From: Sulfitobacter sp. BSw21498
Lineage (GTDB): Bacteria > Pseudomonadota > Alphaproteobacteria > Rhodobacterales > Rhodobacteraceae
Assembly: GCF_006064855.1 (NCBI RefSeq)
Contig: NZ_CP040753.1
Span: forward strand, 1,178,001-1,242,000
Reading direction: 5' to 3'
DNA: 64,000 nucleotides
The notes under the pieces were generated by a model that had not been told where the DNA came from, made no database searches, and worked only from the letters and a program-made list of their open reading frames with translations. A program made the position numbers and the translations under genes. Each line of letters begins with the position of its first letter. The stretch's first letter is position 1. Shown in pieces: positions 18,775 through 28,242 of the stretch.

Positions 18775-20169
18775 CTACATATGAATAACGCGCCCATACG
18801 CGTCTAGCACGGATTCATGCATCATCTCTGAAAGGGTCGGATGAGGGAAGACCGTGTTCATCAAATCTTCTTCGGTGGTTTCCAACTGACGCCCCACAAC
18901 ATAGCCCTGGATCAGTTCGGTCACTTCCGCACCGACCATATGCGCCCCTAGCAACTCTCCGGTTTTGGCGTCAAAGACGGTTTTGATCATGCCTTCCGGT
19001 TCGCCTAGGGCAATCGCTTTGCCGTTGCCGATAAAAGGAAAACGTCCGACCTTAACATCAAAGCCAAGCTCCTTGGCTTTCGCTTCTGTATAGCCGACCG
19101 ACGCAACTTGCGGATGACAATAGGTACATCCAGCGATGGATTCTGGCTTGACCGGATGCGGGTGCTGACCGGCGATGAGCTCTGCGACCATCACACCCTC
19201 GTGAGACGCCTTATGCGCCAGCCAAGGGGCGCCTGCGATATCGCCAATGGCGTACAGCCCGTCGACACCGGTGCGACAATATTCATCCGTCACAACATGT
19301 GTGCGGTCGATCTTTACACCCAGATCTTCGAGCCCCAAATCTTCAACGTTTCCAACGATACCTACAGCGGAAATCACTGTATCGAAATCGTGCTTGGTCA
19401 CTTTGCCGCCCGTTTCAATATGCGCTGTCACCTTGTCGTCGGCACGGTCCAGCTTTTTGACAACAGATTTCTGCATGATTTTCATGCCCTGCTTTTCAAA
19501 CTGCTTTTTCGCGAATTTGCTGATCTCTTCGTCCTCTACAGGCAGAATGCGGTCCATCACTTCGACCACGGTCGTGTCTGCGCCCAAAGTGTTGTAGAAA
19601 CTCGCGAATTCGATGCCAATCGCGCCAGAGCCGATCACAAGCAGCTTTTTCGGCATGTGAGGCGGCTGGAGTGCGTCTTTATACATCCATACACGTTTAC
19701 CGTCCGCCTCCAGTCCGGGGAGGTTCCGCGCCCGTGCCCCCGTCGCAAGAACGATATTCTTGGCGATCAGCGTCTCTTCGCCCTCCTTCGCCTTAACAGT
19801 GACTTTGCCTTTGCCAGCCAGACTCGCACTGCCCATGAACACCGCGACTTTGTTCTTTTTCATCAAATGGCCGATACCGCCCGACAGCTGCCCCGCGACC
19901 TTGCGCGACCGCTTGACCACCGCATCCAGATCATAGCCGATATTATCCGCCTTAAGCCCAAACTCGCTGGCACGCTGCATCAGATGGAACACCTCGGATG
20001 AACGCAAAAGCGCTTTGGTCGGGATACAGCCCCAATTAAGACAAATGCCGCCTAGATGCTCCCGCTCGACAATCGCGACGGAGAGCCCAAGCTGGGCACC
20101 ACGGATGGCCGCAACATAGCCCCCAGGGCCCGCACCGATCACAATCAAATCAAAGGATTTAGCAGCCAT
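18775..20169 (-). CDS. lpdA: Dihydrolipoyl dehydrogenase (E3)
   Basis: 464 residues starting MAAKSFDLIVIGAGPGGYVA (FAD fingerprint). Redox-active disulfide in CLNWGCIPTKALL near residue 40, NAD-binding GSGAIGIEF near 180, and the C-terminal HPTLSEMMHES with the catalytic His. It reoxidises lipoyl groups of pyruvate and 2-oxoglutarate dehydrogenases. An upstream in-frame Met would add 6 residues; I prefer the later ATG. The gene is not beside pdhABC, but its leader carries an inverted repeat also found before pdhA. Confidence 0.95.
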   Translation of the reverse strand: MAAKSFDLIVIGAGPGGYVAAIRGAQLGLSVAIVEREHLGGICLNWGCIPTKALLRSSEVFHLMQRASEFGLKADNIGYDLDAVVKRSRKVAGQLSGGIGHLMKKNKVAVFMGSASLAGKGKVTVKAKEGEETLIAKNIVLATGARARNLPGLEADGKRVWMYKDALQPPHMPKKLLVIGSGAIGIEFASFYNTLGADTTVVEVMDRILPVEDEEISKFAKKQFEKQGMKIMQKSVVKKLDRADDKVTAHIETGGKVTKHDFDTVISAVGIVGNVEDLGLEDLGVKIDRTHVVTDEYCRTGVDGLYAIGDIAGAPWLAHKASHEGVMVAELIAGQHPHPVKPESIAGCTYCHPQVASVGYTEAKAKELGFDVKVGRFPFIGNGKAIALGEPEGMIKTVFDAKTGELLGAHMVGAEVTELIQGYVVGRQLETTEEDLMNTVFPHPTLSEMMHESVLDAYGRVIHM

Positions 20170-20198
20170 TATGCAACCTCGCAGCACGTATTGAAATT

Positions 20199-20216
20199 TA
20201 GTTTAGTGGTAAACTA
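20199..20216. promoter_or_regulatory. Perfect inverted repeat upstream of lpd, shared with pdhA
   Basis: TAGTTTA-GTGG-TAAACTA: perfect 7-bp arms, 30-47 nt upstream of the lpd start. The same arms with core ACAC occur upstream of pdhA at 33178-33195. Confidence 0.7.
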
Positions 20217-20269
20217 TCTTGCGATTGGCGGCAACTCGCAGAATTGGTCAGCCTTTGTAAACGCAGCAT

Positions 20270-20836
20270 TCACGCCATAGAGCGCAAAGTGTGCGCATAC
20301 CCGCCTGCGTCCAGATAAGCGGACTCGGCCGGGGTCGATCGCCGCCCTAAGGCCTCATTGCGATAGGGAAACCTGCCGAATTTTCGGATCACCTGTCGAT
20401 GGGCCTGTGCATGCAGCAATGTGTCGCCAGCATCCGGCATCCGCTCACAGATCAAGCGAACACAGTGATCTTGATCAGTCAAACTTTCCGAATGCATGAA
20501 CGGAAGGTAGAAGAACTGCCGTGCTGGCGCGTCAATCAGTTGGTCCCATTCCTTACGAACAGCCGTTTGCGCTGCTCTTAGGGCACGCACATCAGTCGAA
20601 AACGCGCGTTCGCTCCCTCTAAACATATTGCGGGGAAACTGGTCCGCCAGAATGAGGTAGGCCAAGGTCCCTTCCGCACCGGTCAACCAGCTGTCCAATT
20701 GCCCTGTCCCGATGAGCCCCCATGTATCTAAGAACTGCGCGCGAATTGTGTCGTCCAATTCATCTCGGACGGCGTACCAGCCTTCCGGTCCGACCTGGTC
20801 AATCCAGAACTCTCGGACCTCTTTTGCCGTTTTCAT
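20270..20836 (-). CDS. DUF924 family protein
   Basis: 188 residues, all-helical, with the family hallmarks: EVREFWIDQVGPEGWY at the start, LAYLILADQFPRNMFRG in the middle, FFYLPFMHSES and RFGRFPYRNEALGR. The fold is TPR-like; the biochemical role of the family is not known to me. Cytoplasmic. A single gene between lpd and an MFS transporter, all on the minus strand. Confidence 0.88.
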   Translation of the reverse strand: MKTAKEVREFWIDQVGPEGWYAVRDELDDTIRAQFLDTWGLIGTGQLDSWLTGAEGTLAYLILADQFPRNMFRGSERAFSTDVRALRAAQTAVRKEWDQLIDAPARQFFYLPFMHSESLTDQDHCVRLICERMPDAGDTLLHAQAHRQVIRKFGRFPYRNEALGRRSTPAESAYLDAGGYAHTLRSMA

Positions 20837-20917
20837 ACTTTAGCACCCTTTCATTTATTTCTGCGATGATCATTTCGGTCTGTTCTACGTACAAACTATA
20901 GCGACCTCGCAGAACGT

Positions 20918-22180
20918 CTAGGGCACCTCGGCGTCAGCAGCCTGTTCGCTCTCGATGGCATATTCTTGCGCAAGCTCCACCGCGACGGTCGTCGCAGCGG
21001 GATAAATGGGAATGTAGTTGCCCGTTTCATCTGTAGGAATCGCCGGTCGCACGGTCGCACGATAGGATGCATACACGGACAAGGCGAAAAACAAGACCGC
21101 CGTAAAGAGATAGAACCCCCCCGGTCCAAGCGCAGTACCCATCATCCAACCGGTAATCACAGGCCCCAAGATCGCCCCCAGCCCGTTAATAAAGATCATC
21201 CCGCCAGACGCCGCGGCCATATCCTCTGGTTCAAGAAAATCATTCGTATGCGCAATAAGAAGGGAATACAGTGGGTTAGACATGCCACCAACAACAAAGG
21301 CTGTCAGTAAAAGAATCGTAAAGTTATGCCCCAGCAGCATCCCGACGATGGATCCGATACCGCCGATCACCGATGTAATCACAATCAGGAGGCGACGATC
21401 CATGCGATCAGACATCCATCCGATTGGATATTGCAGAATGACCGACCCAACAAAAAACGTCGCTACAAAAATCGAAATCTGCGCGACCGTCAGCCCCGCC
21501 TCAGCGCCGTAAACAGATGCCATGCCGAACTGCGCCGAGAAGACCCCGCCCAATAGGAACATCCCAACGCAGCCAAGCGGCGAAAACCCGGCCAGTTCAC
21601 GCAGGCTCATCGGTTTGGTCGTATCAAACGCAGGCGTGGGGCTGATCGACAGCAAAATCGGCGTAACAGCGACGCTTACCAGAACGGACGGAATCACAAA
21701 AAGCACAAAGCCCGACGGGTCCGCCGTGAGCAGCAATGCCTGGGCGATTACGATGCCAAACGTCTGCACGATCATATACAAAGACAACGCCTGACCGCGA
21801 TTTTCGTTGGTCGCGGCGTTATTTAGCCAACTTTCCGCCGTGACGTAGACGGCAGAGAAACAAAATCCGATCAGTACGCGCCCGGCTGACCAGACCAAGA
21901 CGTTCGGGAACGTCGGATATAGAATCATGACGGCAGAAATCATTGACGCGAGCGCGGCAAAAACGCGTACGTGACCAACCCGACGGATCATGCCCGGTGC
22001 CATACGCGAGCCCCCCAGAAAGCCCACGAAATAAGCCGACATTACGATCGACATTTCAAACGTCGAAAATGCTTCGATCCCGCCTCGAATACCCAAAAGC
22101 GTGCCCTGCATGCCGTTGCCCACCATCAGCAAACACATGCCCAACAAAAGCGCCCATGCGCTGGTCAGTACCTGAAGCAT
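20918..22180 (-). CDS. Major facilitator superfamily transporter
   Basis: 420 residues with twelve predicted membrane helices. The two halves are recognisable, with GFLGGSRMAPGMIRRVGHVR (inter-helix 2-3 motif A) and the second-half YPIGWMSDRMDRR. Closest in look to the YcaD/MFS_1 sugar-efflux-like group; substrate unknown. The acidic C-terminal tail (about 390-420) is cytoplasmic. Lies 86 bp downstream of queA on the same strand, with a 7-bp inverted repeat (CGTGATC/GATCACG) at 22202-22228 between them. Confidence 0.88.
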   Translation of the reverse strand: MLQVLTSAWALLLGMCLLMVGNGMQGTLLGIRGGIEAFSTFEMSIVMSAYFVGFLGGSRMAPGMIRRVGHVRVFAALASMISAVMILYPTFPNVLVWSAGRVLIGFCFSAVYVTAESWLNNAATNENRGQALSLYMIVQTFGIVIAQALLLTADPSGFVLFVIPSVLVSVAVTPILLSISPTPAFDTTKPMSLRELAGFSPLGCVGMFLLGGVFSAQFGMASVYGAEAGLTVAQISIFVATFFVGSVILQYPIGWMSDRMDRRLLIVITSVIGGIGSIVGMLLGHNFTILLLTAFVVGGMSNPLYSLLIAHTNDFLEPEDMAAASGGMIFINGLGAILGPVITGWMMGTALGPGGFYLFTAVLFFALSVYASYRATVRPAIPTDETGNYIPIYPAATTVAVELAQEYAIESEQAADAEVP

Positions 22181-22266
22181 CTTACGAATCCTTTAACACC
22201 ACGTGATCCCTCCCTGACGACGATCACGGTAGGTGTCACCCCCCTCAACGACGTTCAGGTGCTTAT

Positions 22267-23319
22267 TTACGTCTTAGGGAACAGCAAGGACGCATCGCCA
22301 TAGGAGAAAAACCGATAATTCGATTCAATCGCATGCTTGTAAATGTTTTGTACAGTTGTCTGCCCCATTAAGGCCGACACGAGCATCATAAGAGTTGATT
22401 TGGGAAGATGGAAATTTGTCATCAAAGCGTCAGCCACGTTAAATTCAAACCCCGGGGTGATGAAAATATCTGTATCACCTTCCCACGGTTGGATAATTCC
22501 CGATCGCGCCGCGGTCTCGACCAGCCGCAACGCGGTTGTGCCGACGGGTATGACCCGCCCACCAGCGGCTTTGGTCTCGACAATCTCGGCAGCCGCTTGC
22601 GCGCTCACCTGCCCCCATTCGCTATGCATCTTGTGGTCGGCAATATCGTCGACTTTAACCGGGAGAAAGGTACCCGCCCCCACGTGCAGCGTGACATGGC
22701 TGAAACTGACCCCCATGGCGGCCAGCTGATCAAGCAACGGTTGATCAAAGTGAAGCGAGGCCGTTGGTGCCGCGACGGCCCCGGCATTCTTGGCGAACAC
22801 GGTTTGATAATCCGTCAAATCCTGAGCGTCGGCAGGTCTTTTGCCCGCGATATAAGGCGGCAATGGCATCGCGCCCGCGCTATTGAGCGCCGCATCGAAA
22901 TCTGGGCCAGAACAGTTAAAACGCAACACGCCCTGTCCGTTCTCTATCCCCTCCAGTCGCGCAGAAAGATCGCTGCTAAAGACAACCGTTTCAGAAAGTT
23001 TCAGCTTTTTCAGAGGTTTGATCAATGCTGTCCAGTCGGAATCGCCACGCGGCTCCAACAAGGTCACTTCAATACGGGCCTGCACGCGCCCTTGGGCGCT
23101 GTCGCGGCTGCGATACCCGGTCAATCGCGCGGGAATCACACGGGTGTCGTTCAGCACAAGCCGATCGCCGGGGCGCAGCCAATCCGCGATCTGAAATACG
23201 GTGCTGTCTACAATGATATCGCCTTGCGCAACCAACATTTTGGCCGCAGTCCGTGGAACCGCGGGCCGCGTGGCGATCAGGCGTTCAGGCAGGTCGAAGT
23301 CAAAGTCACTGAGTTTCAT
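22267..23319 (-). CDS. queA: S-adenosylmethionine:tRNA ribosyltransferase-isomerase
   Basis: 350 residues, normal for QueA. Starts [19 protein letters not shown], with [11 protein letters not shown] near 60, [11 protein letters not shown] near 185 and [21 protein letters not shown] near 290, all family signatures. Transfers the ribosyl part of SAM to 7-aminomethyl-7-deazaguanine in tRNA, giving epoxyqueuosine. Starts 9 bp after the AsmA-like gene on the same strand, so probably co-transcribed. Confidence 0.96.
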   Translation of the reverse strand: MKLSDFDFDLPERLIATRPAVPRTAAKMLVAQGDIIVDSTVFQIADWLRPGDRLVLNDTRVIPARLTGYRSRDSAQGRVQARIEVTLLEPRGDSDWTALIKPLKKLKLSETVVFSSDLSARLEGIENGQGVLRFNCSGPDFDAALNSAGAMPLPPYIAGKRPADAQDLTDYQTVFAKNAGAVAAPTASLHFDQPLLDQLAAMGVSFSHVTLHVGAGTFLPVKVDDIADHKMHSEWGQVSAQAAAEIVETKAAGGRVIPVGTTALRLVETAARSGIIQPWEGDTDIFITPGFEFNVADALMTNFHLPKSTLMMLVSALMGQTTVQNIYKHAIESNYRFFSYGDASLLFPKT

Positions 23320-23328
23320 CCTCGCCGG

Positions 23329-26300
23329 TTAGCGCCCCTCAAAGCGTTCAGCAACAGGTTTTTGCGCAGCGGGTGCGACAGGTGCAGCTTGCAGGCCCCC
23401 TGGCTGACTTGGCGTCGTCCTCGGCGCAGTCCGAAAAATATCGCGAAGCGCCCCCGGCAGGAAACCCGACAAGGGATTAACAGAGACAGACGGCGACTGT
23501 ACCGTCCCCCCGATTGTATAGTTAAAGCCCAGCAGGCCCTCTCCCTTGCGGGTCAAAAAGCTCGCAATTCCATTCAGCAGATAGACCGGCGAGATCACCC
23601 CCTGCAATGCCATTTGCCCGGTATCAGTGGCAAAAATCCCGTCCATGGAAATGCCAAGCGACGCGCCCGTCGCGCTGGCTTGCGTCAAATTCACCCGATT
23701 GGAGGAGAGGCGGAAATCAGCCTCGACCGTATCAAAATAGATCCCATCGCCGTTCAATTCGTTGATCAATCCCACGACAGATACAGCGTTTACAAGGGCA
23801 GCAATGGTTGGTGCATCTTTAATCCGCACGTCTTTTATCTCTGCATGCCCATCAAAGGCACCATCCGAACCAACCGGCACCAGCGTCAGCGACAATGCGC
23901 CGCCATGTACCTGTTTCGCTATATTAGCGGAGCGCAAAACCCCGCCCGCATCGGTTGCGGTCAACTGAACTGCACTACGGCCATTCTTGGGCACAACGCG
24001 CCCCGAGACCGCAGTACCACCATTCAATGCTGCAATAAATTGCCCATCCAAGCCACGAGCGACGTCAAATTCACCCTTCATATCGGTAAGCGCGATCTTG
24101 TCCGTCACCTGCAGGCGGTCCAACGCCACCCGCATGGGGGGGCTGGCGACACCGCTGGGCTTGGTCTTGCCGAAGCTCGCCCTCCGCAGATCGAGGCTTC
24201 CGCCTTTCACCATGACCTGAACGGGTCGCCCGGCACCCTGCCCTATCAAATCGACGGGCACGTCCAACCAATTACCAACAGACAATCTGTGCAAGCGCAA
24301 CCGATCCAGCCCACCACTTGGTTTGAGCGTCACATCACCATGCGCAGACAGACCCGGTGCGTTGATTTTCAACGTATCGATGTCGGGAATCGGCCCGAGC
24401 CGTCCCGATATTTCAAGCTTGCCAGTTTGCGATTGGGACTTGGTCCAGCCGATCTGCGGCACCGAAAGACGCAGGCCGCTCAGGTCGGAGGAGACAGAAA
24501 ATTTGGGCGTCTTGCCTTTGACCAAGTCCATCGCGAACCAAGCCCGACCTTCGCCCCTCACGGTATCAGGGGGCAGTGCGATGTTGAAGCTTTCCAGCGT
24601 CTGTGCGTTCAGCGCGATATCCGCCCTTACAGTGCTGGCAGCCCCCGGTTTGCCAAAAGGTTGGGCCCATTCCCCGTCAAAGCGCACCCCGTCCAGCTGC
24701 CCTTGCCCCCTGATATCAAGGCCCCTGTTGGACACATTCAAGGTCAGCACGTCTGCACGCAGCGACCGACCTTTGACTAAGCGATCGCTTTTAAAGTCGG
24801 CCAGCGTCCCGCTAATGTCAAAGATCGTGAGCTTCGGGTCAGACCCTTTTTTCATCGGAAACGACAGGGTCCCGGACACGTCAGCCACGGCATGAACGAT
24901 ATCGACGGGCAGGTTCGCCTTGTCCATTGCGTGCAGCGGCGGCCGGTTCAGCAGCGACAGGATAGAGGTGATTTTAGCCTCCGCCTGAAGTCTGACAATG
25001 CCGGGGGGGCCATCCTTGACGGTGACATCGGGCATAATGAACGACGTTCCGTTAACCGATACTGGCGTCGCGTCAGGCGGCGTGATGGTGCCGTTGTCCA
25101 CACTCACCACAAAGCGGTTTGCCGACAGGCTCGCATGACCGCTGCCCGACGTAACGTTTGGCATCGTACGCAAAAAGCGTACCTCTGCACCCTGAAAATC
25201 AAAGTCGAGATAGGTTTGGGGCGTCTCACCCGGCTTCAGGCGAAAGGCAAGATCGACGTCGCTTAGCGCGCCGGCATAGACGTTCTCGGCAACCCATTTG
25301 CGCGTCTTTGGCTTGACGTTCTCCGGCCAAAGCTCCAGCAGGCGATCGGGTTTCAACGCGTTCAATCCTGCATCCAACGCCACCTGCCACCCTTGCGTAC
25401 CGGCGCGCAAATCTCCCGACAGGTTCAGGGTCGTATCCCCGTCGATGATATCCATGCGTCCGACAGACATGTGAAACGGATTGAAAGTTATTTTGGCATC
25501 GACGTCAGCACCCTCAATCGACACAGGGGTAACGTAGAGATCCGCAGGATCAGCGACCAGATCCCGCAAGCGGACTTGCGCCACCAACTGTCCCAGCTTC
25601 CCGCTTGCGTCGATGCCCAACGTTGCGTCACCTTCGATCCGTCCCGACACCCACTTACTTTCGACAGACAGTTCATCAAAACGCAGCAGGCGTTGGTCAG
25701 GATCGTAACTGAAATAGCTACGTGCACCGTCAAAGGGAATAGGCGTCGCGCTTTCGCTCGGCTGCACGACCCCCGCGCCAATTTGCAACGCGGCATTCAG
25801 CGGCTCGAAGGTTCCATCTTCATCAAGGCTGCTGCGCACCGCACCCGAGATGGGTGCGCGCAATATATTCAGCCAAGCGAAAGCGGGACTTTGGATCGCG
25901 ATGTCGGCGGCGCTCACCCCGTCGAAATTCACACCAAACTGCGACGCGGTATCGCCAAGCTTGCTGGTGTAATTGGCCGAAAGCGTCGCCACATCGGCAC
26001 CACCGCCCAAAACTGCAAGCTCCGCCGTGATGTCCAAACGCGTCCCGTCCCGATCCAGCAACATGCGCCCGCCATCCACGGTCCACATCCTTTCAGACTG
26101 CAGATCGGTGTAGCGCAGCGTCAGTGCGCGCAGCTCGATCGACCGCAGCCGGCGCATTGCCTTGGCCTCGAACACCGCATCCAGTTGGCCAATCAGCTGA
26201 GGCATGGTCGCCGCGCGCCGCTCGGCTGGCGCATCCCCCTTGCTCGCGCTCAACGCGACCCGGCCGTCAAGGTCACGCCGCAGGTTTGCGACCACACCGA

Positions 26301-26685
26301 ACATTGAAATGTCCCGGGGCTGCAGCTCGCCGGCCAAAAGCCCCTGAACGGAAAAACTGGCCTGCACTTCACGAAACGCGGCAAAGCTGACGCCGTCCGG
26401 ATTGGAGATATTTACATCCCTAAGCCTGATGCGCGGGCGCCAGCCTTTGTCGACGATCAGAACCATCTCGCCGAATCCGACCCGCGCCCGTGGCATATCT
26501 TGGGCAAAGCGCTCCTCGATACGGGTCTCCAGCCACTCTGGCACCACAATGGGGCTACGGATCAGATAGATAGCGGTGCCGGCGATGGCCGCGACGATCA
26601 GCGTAATAACAAGCAGCGACCATTTGGTCGCCTGCCAAAGTCGTCTCCGCTTGGGGTGGCGGGGGGCTGCGCTGGTGTTTGGCAT
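23329..26685 (-). CDS. AsmA/YhdP-like DUF3971 inner-membrane protein
   Basis: 1118 residues. A basic N-terminus (HPKRRRLW), one membrane helix at about 23-45, and then a very long periplasmic region of repeating beta strands. The C-terminal part (about 900-1080) ends in the AsmA-like region with LLGFNYTIGGTVQSPSVSVNPLSGFLPG. This architecture is that of YhdP/TamB/AsmA bridge proteins that carry phospholipid between membranes. Function is inferred from the family. The tail after about 1085 is proline/alanine-rich and disordered. Confidence 0.85.
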   Translation of the reverse strand: MPNTSAAPRHPKRRRLWQATKWSLLVITLIVAAIAGTAIYLIRSPIVVPEWLETRIEERFAQDMPRARVGFGEMVLIVDKGWRPRIRLRDVNISNPDGVSFAAFREVQASFSVQGLLAGELQPRDISMFGVVANLRRDLDGRVALSASKGDAPAERRAATMPQLIGQLDAVFEAKAMRRLRSIELRALTLRYTDLQSERMWTVDGGRMLLDRDGTRLDITAELAVLGGGADVATLSANYTSKLGDTASQFGVNFDGVSAADIAIQSPAFAWLNILRAPISGAVRSSLDEDGTFEPLNAALQIGAGVVQPSESATPIPFDGARSYFSYDPDQRLLRFDELSVESKWVSGRIEGDATLGIDASGKLGQLVAQVRLRDLVADPADLYVTPVSIEGADVDAKITFNPFHMSVGRMDIIDGDTTLNLSGDLRAGTQGWQVALDAGLNALKPDRLLELWPENVKPKTRKWVAENVYAGALSDVDLAFRLKPGETPQTYLDFDFQGAEVRFLRTMPNVTSGSGHASLSANRFVVSVDNGTITPPDATPVSVNGTSFIMPDVTVKDGPPGIVRLQAEAKITSILSLLNRPPLHAMDKANLPVDIVHAVADVSGTLSFPMKKGSDPKLTIFDISGTLADFKSDRLVKGRSLRADVLTLNVSNRGLDIRGQGQLDGVRFDGEWAQPFGKPGAASTVRADIALNAQTLESFNIALPPDTVRGEGRAWFAMDLVKGKTPKFSVSSDLSGLRLSVPQIGWTKSQSQTGKLEISGRLGPIPDIDTLKINAPGLSAHGDVTLKPSGGLDRLRLHRLSVGNWLDVPVDLIGQGAGRPVQVMVKGGSLDLRRASFGKTKPSGVASPPMRVALDRLQVTDKIALTDMKGEFDVARGLDGQFIAALNGGTAVSGRVVPKNGRSAVQLTATDAGGVLRSANIAKQVHGGALSLTLVPVGSDGAFDGHAEIKDVRIKDAPTIAALVNAVSVVGLINELNGDGIYFDTVEADFRLSSNRVNLTQASATGASLGISMDGIFATDTGQMALQGVISPVYLLNGIASFLTRKGEGLLGFNYTIGGTVQSPSVSVNPLSGFLPGALRDIFRTAPRTTPSQPGGLQAAPVAPAAQKPVAERFEGR

Positions 26686-26784
26686 GAGCGTCCGGATTTT
26701 GGGGCGTCTTGGGGTTTAAGTTTCGCCAAGCCCGACTAGTATGACAGCGCAGACAAAAGCTTCCAATACATAAGAAAGTAACCA

Positions 26785-27246
26785 ATGCCAGAGATTTCCC
26801 AACCAGCACCAGACTTTAAGCTTCCTGTTACAGGCGGCGGCGAAATTTCGCTCTCCGATCTGCGGGGCAAGGCTGTGGTTTTGTATTTTTATCCGCGCGA
26901 CGACACACCGGGCTGCACCAAGGAAGCGATCGGCTTTTCGGAATATCTGCAAGCGTTTGAGGATGCGGGTGCCGTTGTTTTGGGCGTTTCGCGCGATACG
27001 ATGGCAAAGCACGTCCATTTTGCAGCCAAACACGGGCTGACCGTTCCGTTGCTGGCGGATATCGACGGTGCCGTGACCGAAGCCTATGGCGTCTGGGTCG
27101 AGAAAAACATGTATGGCAAAAAATCCATGGGGATCGAACGCGCGACCTATCTGATTGATGCAAATGGAAATATCGCTCGCATCTGGCGCAAGGTGAAAGT
27201 CGCCGGCCACGTAGAAGAGGTACTGGACGCGGTGCGCGCGCTATGA
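26785..27246 (+). CDS. bcp: Thioredoxin-dependent peroxiredoxin (Bcp/PrxQ)
   Basis: 153 residues, starting MPEISQPAPDFKLP. Peroxidatic Cys44 in PRDDTPGCTKEAIGF. The resolving Cys found five residues later in E. coli Bcp is replaced (Ile49), so this is a one-Cys or atypical member. Reduces peroxides in the cytoplasm using thioredoxin or another thiol. Its stop overlaps the next gene by 4 nt. Confidence 0.93.
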   Translation: MPEISQPAPDFKLPVTGGGEISLSDLRGKAVVLYFYPRDDTPGCTKEAIGFSEYLQAFEDAGAVVLGVSRDTMAKHVHFAAKHGLTVPLLADIDGAVTEAYGVWVEKNMYGKKSMGIERATYLIDANGNIARIWRKVKVAGHVEEVLDAVRAL

Positions 27247-28052
27247 TTGCGCTGGCCCAAATGGCAGAGAATGTGCTGCGTACCGCCGATGGCCGCGAGA
27301 AAACCGCGCTGTCGCATCAATATGCTGCCGAATGGCGTGCCGCGCGCGCTGCCGGAGAACCGCCGGAGATTGGCACATCAAACCCGCCTCTGCGTCCCGC
27401 CCGCCCCGAAAGGCCCGAGCTTTTATCGCCCCGCGATGTGCCCCATCGCAAGCCCGGCTCGCCCGAGGGCCGGATAGCTTTGCTTCATGCCGTGGCGCAC
27501 ATAGAGCTGAACGCGGTCGATCTGCATTGGGACATCATTGCGCGATTTACCGACATCAAAATGCCGATGGGATTCTATGATGACTGGGTCAGCGCCGCGG
27601 ATGATGAATCCAAACATTTCAACCTGATGTGCGATTGTCTTGAAGCATTGGGCAGCCACTATGGAGCCCTGCCTGCCCATGCTGGAATGTGGCGCGCGGC
27701 CGAGGATACGATGGATGACTTCATGGGTCGCCTTGCCGTTGTGCCCATGGTCCTAGAGGCGCGCGGGCTGGATGTGACCCCCAATATGATCCAGGTGTTC
27801 AAAAGTGCGAAGGCCAAGAAGGCCGTTGAAGCGCTTGAGACGATCTATGCTGAAGAGGTTGCGCATGTGGCTTATGGATCAAAGTGGTTCCATTTCCTCT
27901 GCGGTCGCCATGAACTGGACCCAAAAGAAGCATTTCACGGCTTGGTTCGTAAATATTTTCATGGTGCGCTCAAGCCGCCCTTTAACGAAGAAAAGCGTGC
28001 CGAGGCGGGAATTCCGCCAGATTTCTATTGGCCCCTGACCGAGAATCTTTGA
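27243..28052 (+). CDS. Ferritin-like DUF455 protein
   Basis: 269 residues. A four-helix-bundle carboxylate pattern is visible: HAVAHIELNAVDLHWD near 83-98, DDESKHFNLMCDCLEALGSHYG near 119-140, and EEVAHVAYGSKWF near 202-214, giving Glu/His ligands for a di-iron centre as in DUF455 and MiaE-type proteins. Substrate unknown. Translationally coupled to bcp (ATGA overlap), which suggests a link to oxidative stress or iron handling; this is inference. Confidence 0.85.
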   Translation: MIALAQMAENVLRTADGREKTALSHQYAAEWRAARAAGEPPEIGTSNPPLRPARPERPELLSPRDVPHRKPGSPEGRIALLHAVAHIELNAVDLHWDIIARFTDIKMPMGFYDDWVSAADDESKHFNLMCDCLEALGSHYGALPAHAGMWRAAEDTMDDFMGRLAVVPMVLEARGLDVTPNMIQVFKSAKAKKAVEALETIYAEEVAHVAYGSKWFHFLCGRHELDPKEAFHGLVRKYFHGALKPPFNEEKRAEAGIPPDFYWPLTENL

Positions 28053-28104
28053 TTGACGCCGTGCGCTAAACCTTTGTTTCGGCAATTTATCGCCAAATTT
28101 AACG

Positions 28105-28119
28105 TTAAAGTTTCATTAA
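28105..28119. promoter_or_regulatory. CtrA-type box upstream of the M23 peptidase-bactofilin operon
   Basis: Exact TTAA-N7-TTAA, followed by C, about 125 nt upstream of the M23 peptidase start. Matches the CtrA consensus of alphaproteobacteria. Confidence 0.5.
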
Positions 28120-28242
28120 CCGCCGGTCAAAAAGCCTGAAGGGTTGCCCGAGGGGCACCCGATGGCTAAGCACTACCGGTGACTATCGGCGCGCGGCGGG
28201 GGCCCGGTGTGCTGTGACTGGGACGAAACAAGGATACCACGC

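Noticed and set aside
22202..22228. Inverted repeat CGTGATC/GATCACG as a queA terminator
   Set aside because: No T-tract on the minus strand and a long 13-nt loop; may be an operator for the MFS gene but evidence is thin.
22408..24780. 790-codon open frame on the plus strand across queA and the AsmA-like gene
   Set aside because: Antisense to two clear genes; composition rich in Arg/His/Pro with no family likeness; arises from codon bias in GC-rich DNA.
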